Assembly (NCBI GenBank): GCA_014084085.1
Contig: NPFB01000046.1
Location: 66,685-130,684 of the forward strand
Source: Hondaea fermentalgiana
Lineage: Eukaryota > Sar > Bigyra > Thraustochytrida > Thraustochytriidae
Direction: 5' to 3'
DNA: 64,000 nt
A program made the translations under genes and the position numbers. The notes under the pieces were generated by a model, which saw only the letters and a list, made by a program, of their open reading frames with translations, was not told where the DNA came from and searched no databases. How positions within the stretch are numbered: the stretch's first letter is position 1; every line of letters begins with the position of its first letter. Below, one piece after another: positions 26,201 through 35,200 of the stretch.

Positions 26201-29200
26201 CTCCAAAGTCCCCCGTCATATTGATCTGGTGACGGAAGTTGCAAGGAAATTTGCGTTCCGCCCTCGGGTGAAACCACACGAGGATTGACCCCAGAGAGAT
26301 GAGGAAATGGCGAAATCTGGAGCGGAACGCCGGTGGAAGCGTCGATACTTTCCCCATCGTTCGCGAGCACGCTCACCGAGCTACCCTTGACAGTATCAAA
26401 GGAAGACTGCCAGGAAAGAGGCATTTCACAAATGACCTGTGTGCTGTTGACTGCAAAAGCCTCAACAAAAGCTGGTGTAGCGCCTTCAAAGTAGCAGACC
26501 TGTGCACTCGTTTCCGTGAAGTTCTCACCGTTGACGATAAGCGCATTGGGCCAAAGTACCTGACTCAGTGCATCAAGAATAATCGCTTCTGAGTGCACGC
26601 TGTGCGTCACAGCAGGCTCCGCAAGAATAAATCCTGCTGGCAGAGGAGACGAAAAATCTGCGCCTCCGTTCATGCTTATGCTCAGAAGCGGGGTCGCTCC
26701 AAGTGCCGAGTCCGGAGCCGGAGGGACGGGACAAACGAGGTGGAAGGTCTCGTCAAGGGATCCAGGCACCAGCGTGCCCTGCGTAACGGAGGCGCTCCAA
26801 TCCTCAACGCCATCCACAGCAAAACTGCAGACAGGAACGGCACCAGCCTGATCGAAGCCCGTCCCGCGGACAACAACAGATGCACCACCTCGCGTTGAGA
26901 TGGCTGACGGCCCACGAATGTCAAGAATGACAACATCCGCGAGAAATGTGAAGGCTGTCGTGGCCAAGACCTGACCAGTGGCCACCACCTGAACCTCAAC
27001 TTCCGCGTGCTGCGGGAACTGTTCGGTTCTCCACGCAAGCGTTCCGTCAGGTGTGATACATGTTACTTCGCCATTTGCATGAATAACCTCTGCATTGACA
27101 GTCACTGCCACGCCAAGATCTTCAGAAAGCCGAAATGAACAGGCCACTGGGACGTCTAAAAGGGTGCTTGTGTCAAGGGGAACGTGAAGCAATGTTCCAC
27201 CCGACGCAGGACCGGATGAGGGCTCGGAAGCCTGAAGAGACATCGACGCGGCGGGCTCGAGCACGGTGACATTCATCTCGATGCCAGAGCCAGCTTGCAA
27301 AGTGCTTGAGCCGCCATTCATGGAAAGAGAAACTTCATAAACACCCGGCAAAAGAAGGTGAGGGGGCAGCTCACATGTAAGCGTCTCCGAAGAGACGTAT
27401 TGAGCCTGAACGTGAAAATAGGTCTCTCCAAAAAGGCAAGCAATATCGGAGGCTGGAACGAAATTTTCACCACGAATCTCCAGCACCTCACCGATGCCTG
27501 ACGTGAGGTGGGATGGCGCCAACCCAGACAGCGTAAACGGCGCATGAAGGAAGATAGTTTGCGCAAGAAGCGGGTCTTGAGTGATCTCATTCGCGCTGTT
27601 GCTCAAACTCACGACAAAAGAGCTCGCACTGGCACCCCACGGGAGTTGTGGCATTTGCACAGCAGAACATAAGACAGAGTGACCATCTGATGAGAGGTAG
27701 CCCGGCACGATCACGCCGTCTCCAACGTGACAGCGCAAACTCGGGGAGCCAATTATTCCATGCGCAAACACGCGAAAGCTCACAGACGCGGTTCCCTCTT
27801 CGACGGAGGATGGCTGGACTCGAAAGACCTCGGGCCGCGGCGCAAAGGTGTAGCTTGCGACACCGTAATGGCCCATGTCGTTTTCCCAGAATGCAACACG
27901 AACCTTAACATCACCAGCCACGCCATGATTTGGAGTTGTACATGACATCTGACTATCGTCATCAATGATTGCGCGTTTTGAAACCTCGGCAAAGTTTGCA
28001 CGCGCATCGTCGCTGAAAAAGATACAACGCGGATCGAGATCGCGCAGAGATGTTTCAAAGAGCAGGAAGCCCTTGCCGTGCACACGAATAGTAGTGCCTC
28101 CGGCTAGATCTCCAACCCCAGGTTCAAGGCTGTCGAGACGAATTTCGGCTGCATCTGTCGACGTTTGGCTGTCGCCTCGCGATTTGACAACTTGAACAAT
28201 CGGAGATTCTTTCAAAGCGGAGAAGTCGTGGCCATTGAGCGACACCCGAACTGGCGTCTCTTGCGCCGTGACTGAGCCTCGTGCAATTTGATTGGCGATG
28301 CGCGCTGGGACGAGGCAACGCAGCGTACCAGACTCGGCATCAAAAGAAGCTTCGCTCACAGCCAAAAGAGGGTCTCCAAATCCGCACTGCATCGAAGCCG
28401 TATGCCGAAGGTTGCTGCCCGAGACGGTGATGCTTCCGCCTTCCGAAACAGTCCCAGGTGTGACTGTCAGCTGACTTGGATACGTGGCGATCATCTGAAT
28501 TGCCAACCTTGTGGAAAGCTCCTCCCCAGTCTCGCCATTTTCAAAGTGCAACGTCCACCATTCCTCCTCGTCAAAAATGTCCGAATGATTCCACGCTGAC
28601 GGAATCTGGCAGCCAAAAGCGCTCATTCCGCTTTGCATGAAGATCGGTGCGCGGACCATACTGTCGCCACCCTCGGACGTAAACTGACAGACGACAGCGT
28701 CAAAGCCCACTTGCGCGAGAACGCGCCAGAGCCCATGCAGAGATGACGAAGACGCGACGTGTATGGCTTCAGTGAGACCCACCACGACTTCAGTCGGTGC
28801 TGCAGACTCGAGAACGATGGTAGGAATGAAGTGGAAGCGGCCATGAGCCACGACATAATTCACGCTGTTCAATGCGACGCGTACGGCGACAGAGGCTTCA
28901 CCTGCATCAAACGAAAGTTCAGAAGCCTCCACAAGATCGAGAGCAGGGGAGATGCACGTGAGCGTCGATTGGTTGACAATATGAAAGGACGTTCGAATGC
29001 CACCCACTTCGCAGACAAGATCTGGGATGGTGAGGGCACTTAAGTTGGCCGAAACATGTACGCGAATCAACGTGCGACCCGCGGAGGGACCGAACGCAGG
29101 AGAAGCGAGATTTAGCCGAGGTGTCTCGATCAAATCCATCATCAAGTCCGACTCCGCTCGTTCCCCAGCCTTTGTCCAAAGTGCAACTTCCAGACGCAAG

Positions 29201-32200
29201 TGTGCTCCCGTCGAATTACGCAAAAGTGGAAGAAGAGGTCCACTTGTGGGAAGCGTACACGAGACGCGTGAGCCATCTTCGAGAACCACCGCTCGCGACG
29301 TAATATGCGAAGCCCACGACTGTCCGGGGACACGAAAGAGGCACGAGTCAACAATTCCAAGATGAAGACCATGCCCGCGCACCACCACGGACGTTCCAGG
29401 CCATCCCAGGCGCGGTTCAATTGATTCAATCGCAAGTGCTTGCTCGGTATAGGCGAAGGAGCAAGCCTGCTCGAGATTTGAGCAAAAGAACTGGGCGCCA
29501 CCATTGACAGATAAGGTCAATCCCACCTCCTCGCCGGCCGGGCCTGGGGGCGCAATGCACTCCACAAGATGGGCGCTCAGAAGACGTCCTGGGACAATGG
29601 TGCTTCCAAAACGGCATTGCAAATCTGTTGGCTTGCTCAATGAAGCCATGCCAAATCCATGTACAAGCACTGCTGTTCCACCCGCTGGGCTGCCTTCCGA
29701 AGGTTCTGTGTGGGTTACGACAGGCATCGGGGTGACTCGAAAAAAGGGCGGCGTTGCGGCAAGCACAGAGCGCGACTCGCCACTCTCCAGGACATAGCGT
29801 AGATCAATCTGACCGGAAGACCCTAATGCGAGCTCATATGGCACTTCACACACGATCCCAGTTGACGCAAGAGAAGGCCAAGCGGCAGTCTCTTCCACAT
29901 CAGCGCCCGATATGTCCATGAAGACACAGCGGAGGGAGCTCACGACAGCAGGTGGGAGACCGCTCGCGTTTGCACCAGAGACAAGAATTGATGAGAGCTC
30001 TCCCGCAGGGGAAAACCAGCGGTCTGGCACCAATTCTTCCACCTGAAGAGGTTGCAACAGGACGGGGCCGGCTACGGGCCCTCCATAGGTTTCCCCATCA
30101 TCCACTGAAAGGCTAAGGCTGATTGCGTGGCCAGGCCAAAGACTTAACGCGGATCGTAGAGAAACTGGTATATGGCATCTCAATGCATCGACACCGCTGA
30201 TTTCTGCTTGCGTAGTTGCCGTCACGTTGCCAACCGAAAGTCTGCACAGGACTGTCGAAGGACTCTCAACGTCCAGGACTGGATGCTGAAGACGCGCGTC
30301 AATGACCGCCTCTGTGCCAGCTCCAGCTACAATATATGCCGGGAGCAGCGTCTCAATCGTTGGCTCCGTGACAAAGTCAATCGTGCACGCGTTCTCGTCA
30401 ATGCATTGGCCTACAGGTAGGGAAACGAGCTTGTTCCGATGCGAGACAAAGACCTCCACGCCGGATGTGCTGGCCAAAATCGCTGGCGACAGACACTCGG
30501 CAAGGTTTGACTCCACAAGCTGCGCATGTACCACGTGCACTATGCCAGAAATGGGTTCGCGAAAGACGCACGAGAAGAATAGGGAAGCGACAGCGTTGGC
30601 AACGACGAGTTGTACGGGGCGGCCGCCTCCTACAGGAATGACACGCGGAGATACCTTGAGTACGCGCAGCGGCCTGTGCAGCGCAAACACAAGACCCGTG
30701 TCAATGGAAGGACTTGAATCAGATAAACCTAGGATATAGACGGGGTAAAGCCCAGGGCTCTCCATAGCAGCTGGAAAAGGGCAACGAAGTTCGCTCGTCA
30801 ATGCGTCAAATCCAAGCGCCGGCAATGCATCATCCTGGCCAAAGCGACACTGTGCAGACGACCAATTCTGCGCTGCACCTGCAGCAGCTTGAATTCGGAT
30901 ATCGCTTGTCTCATTGTCGCCGATGACGCCATGCCCTGGAGATATGTCCAGAAAAATTGGTGTGGTTGATCCAGCGTCCAATACAAATGGTGTGGCAATC
31001 CACTTGACGAGATCGACAGAAATGGAAAGACTGAGATCGCTGGGGTCGGCTGCAATGGGGACGGGACAGGAAACAACGTCGCTTGTCAGCGGCGTACACG
31101 ATTCGTAGACAAGACTTCCGGCAGTCCCAAACGCGCAGAAAAGACCCGGAATATCGCCCAGGCCCACACCGGTAAGATTAACAATTGAAGTGCCTGGAAG
31201 AACCGTTGTCGGACTCACGGAATCTACGCTGGGCTCCCGATACAATTCGATTGAAACTGGGTCCACATTTACAAGGTTCCCAACGAGGCCAACGGACACA
31301 GTCTCAGTCTGCACAAGAGCGCTGCTGAAGACCCAAGACGCGGGCATGATGCAGCGGACGGCAGCTTCCGAGATCCACGTGGCCTGTGTACGCGTCTCGC
31401 GACTGCCACGCGCAAAGAGGCAGCCTGTTCGATAAGAGTCGTCCTCGAATCCGATCGAACGATGCAAACCACTCCCGTAGATCATGAGAGACTGCGTACT
31501 TGCATTGCTTTGAGAAGCTATGACGACTCGTGGCAAAGCATACAGTAAGATGGGGTCTGCGCGAAAAAAGTAACGACTTGCCTCAGTGCCTTCGATAATT
31601 TCCGCCCCGTTGAGCTTAGCACTGACACTTGCCAAGCCTTCTTCGAACCGGCTAGGCGCAGTGCAATCGAGATAAATCGTGCTGCTGCTCTCTTTGACAA
31701 TGAGGCCCTCCACTGTGATCGATTCCCGGTCGAAGTGAAAAGTGCACTCCCCTGTATCGCCGATCGCTGCGAGCTCAGACTGTGAGAACGCCAAGGATGC
31801 TCCTTTGCTAACAGAAACGCGGACGTTGGTCTCTTTGCCGAGCGGACCCTGGCGTGGGAGGAGACCAGAAATCGCGAGAGGCTCAAAAGACGTGAAATTG
31901 AGGCTTGCCAATGTCCTGTTGTGAAGAAGAATTCGCAAGGGCATCGTTTTGGCTTCCAGCATAGAAGGCACCAAGCACGATGCTTGCGTTGAAGAAGCCA
32001 CATAGACTGTGCTGCGCTCAGCCTCTGCACCAAAGACACACTCAAGGCCATCTGCAAAAGTCTCAAGATTTGCACCTCGAAACGAAACCTCGTATCCCCC
32101 CCGACGCGTACCCCAAAGCTGCGTCTCGGAGTCGTGAATGACGGCCGCCTCGACGACATCGAGCACCCCGTCTTCCCAGAAGAACACTTGCTGGCGATTG

Positions 32201-35200
32201 ACGACGAGCGATAGATCGACCTCGCCTGGCCCGGAGATCACCCCGGGCGGAACGACACACCAAGCGTGAGAGCTTGAGATGACGTTGGCCGGGGCATATG
32301 CAGTCGAGCTGTCAATCGAAAAGGCGCACTCGAGGCTTCCATCCTCGAACCCAAAGTTTGCACCATGAACATGGATTGCGTCCGCGCCGGCAAGTCCAAT
32401 TGTTGTAGGAAAGACGGTAGCGATTTGCGGCGCAGCGTAGAACATAAAGGGAACAGCGTTAGACCACCGATCCACCCCATTCGTCAGACGCACAAACGTC
32501 GCGCCACCTTCCGAAGAAGAGGCGTTACCTGGCATGGCCTCGCAGTGTAGTTGCTGAGTTTCACGTGACAGTACAACCGGGGTGCGCGCTTCAGGGCCTC
32601 CAAATTGACACCACCACCCCGTGGCGTTATCGCTCGCAGCCAGCAAAAGTTGGTCGAGAAGGACAGGCGCAGAAAGGGTCACCGAGTTGTTTTGCACGAG
32701 ATCGACGCAAGCACGCTCCGGGGACACCTGCTCAAGAGAAGGTGTTGCGCCCGCGTCAAGGTCCATCATGACGTCAATGAAACGAACAGAAGGGCGCTCT
32801 CCATGAGCGCCCGAGTCGATCGTAAGTCGTAAATCGTCGCCTCCATTGACGCCCGATGGCCTTGCGTAGACAAGGCTTTCAAGGCCGGCGTTGATGTCTT
32901 GCAAAGTGCCGGAAAACTCCATCTCGACATCGTTTGCTCCAGAACCCTTTGCAAAAGCGAGACCCGCGGCACTGCCAAGTGTCACAGTGGCAATGCCGCT
33001 CGTGACGAAAACGTTGACCGTGTACTCGCGAATACCGTCCGCGGTGTGACTTGAAACATCCATGTCTGAAATCGCGTATCCGTCGAGTCGCAATGCTGTA
33101 GCAGCAGGAATGACCACGGTGGGCGGGTCGTTAACGGAAAGCACATCAATGGGAATGATAACCTCATCCGTGAGCTCACTGATTGCGTCTTTGGGGGAAC
33201 CCACGCCGAGATCGCTCACGAGAATCACGAGACTTTCCTGCAATACTTGAGAATTCGAGTCTGGATCTCCACGATATCTAATTTCGTGCAGTGCCGCGTT
33301 CAGGGCCTGCAAGGTGCCAGTGAATGTCATGGACCTATCACCGACGCCGCTTCCCAAAACAAAATTCAGTCCTTGCGTTGTCGCCAAGGAGATGGAACCC
33401 CCAGCAACCGAAAGAGAAACCTGAAAAATGGGTTCGGCACCGCCAGAATTCTCAAACTCCCAGTAGTAGTCCATGTCCACATCATGAACGGTGACGCCAT
33501 AAATTGCGATGGTCTCATCCTCATCGGTGGTCTGGTCGCTCGGGATGGACAAGGAGGGCGCGTCATTGACGGCTTCGACAGAAAGACGAATCGAACGCGA
33601 TGCCGTCTGCGCGCCGCCAAGGCCGAGTCCGGCGTTTCCCTGGTCACTTACTGACACCGTGATTGTATCCTCGCCATGCCAGTCGAGATGACCTTGGTAC
33701 ACGAAGCTTGCTAGGGCAAGGTTCACCTCGTCCAGTCCGCCCGTGAAGACGACGACCTGATCGCGATCACCAGTTCCCGTCGCAAACGATACGTCTTCGA
33801 TTTGTGCATTGTCAAGTGTAATGACACCATTGTTGGCCTCAATAGTGACTGCGAAGACAGAGTCTGGGCTCAAAGCCGCGTCCTTGTCAGACACACGAAA
33901 GCCAGCAATACGCCGCGAACCATCTTCGAGCAAGTCAAGCGTAATATTTTCGCCCTGCTGGATAAGCTGCACTTGCGTTTCCTGGTCTGGTGGCTCATAG
34001 TGGACCTCTGGGGCCTGATTGAAGGCATGATATACGGACACCAACGCAGCGCCCCCTCCGAAGCCATCGAGAAGTTCTTGCGCCGTTTGCCAAGATATTG
34101 CCGCGTCGCCACCCTCTTGTCGCCACTGAAGCTTGATGACGTGTGTGCCGGCAGGCATGTTGAGCAAAGCGCTTCCGCGCATGGTATCTGTGATGCGCAC
34201 CAAGGCGTCTTGAGAAGCGCCCTTGCCGTGTACAACCTTACCGTTGACGACAAGACGAAGAGAGAGCGCGCTCCATCGCTCCCAGGTCCAATAGTCCATA
34301 TCGGGTCTCCCAAGTTGAGAGGTCGTGAGCGAGAAGCTGACGTGGACCGTGCTCGTTTCGCCAACAAGCTCAAGGGTGTTGCTTGCTCCCGGAATGTCGA
34401 ACCATCCATCCACATCCGCGGAGGCATCGCGAAGGGCGATCTTCGTCTTGCTGAGGGTTGCCTTGTCGAGTGACCGCGTCAGAACTGCGGCCGTGTGCTC
34501 GCCTTCAATAATGAGACTACGGCCCGAAACAAAGCCACCAAACATTGAAGGCTGCGAAAGCCATAGAGGCACGGTGCTGCCCCATTTGCGCCACTGCAGC
34601 TTGACCACATGTTGTCCCGCGGAAAGGGGAGCGAGAATATCCCCGTTAAGAACGGCGGATCGATATGTCCTTGAGATTGTGCGGAACATGGCGCCGGATT
34701 CTCGGTATGCAACACCATCAATGAGCAGACGTGTTCCGAGCAAATCGGCTTCCTGGAGCACATCGGCATTTGGCGCAGATTGCGGCCTCACCTGAATCGC
34801 GTACAATAGGTGCATCGTCCATTCCCGTGGAAGCGTAAAGCTTATGGTACAGTCGGGAACGTCGACCCAATCGTCGGAGGCGCTGCTAATGCGCGCCCCG
34901 GTGAGAGGCTGTGCCATATAAAAGAATTTGTGACGAGCCTTGACGGTGACGGAACGCGATCCGCCTTGGCCGCGAAGGAGCGTGGGTCGAATGCTCCACG
35001 TGCGTACTCGAGACCCCCAGCGGCGCCACTCGAGCGTTGCTGTGTGTTCGCCTGGGCCCAAATTTGCCACGGCGTGGCCCATGAGGCTCGCGCGATTCTG
35101 CTCGAACGAGGAGAGCGGATTTGCATGTGATCCGGATTGTCTAAAGGGAACGCCATCAATGACGATGCGCATGCCGAGCACATCATCGTCCTCGGACCAC

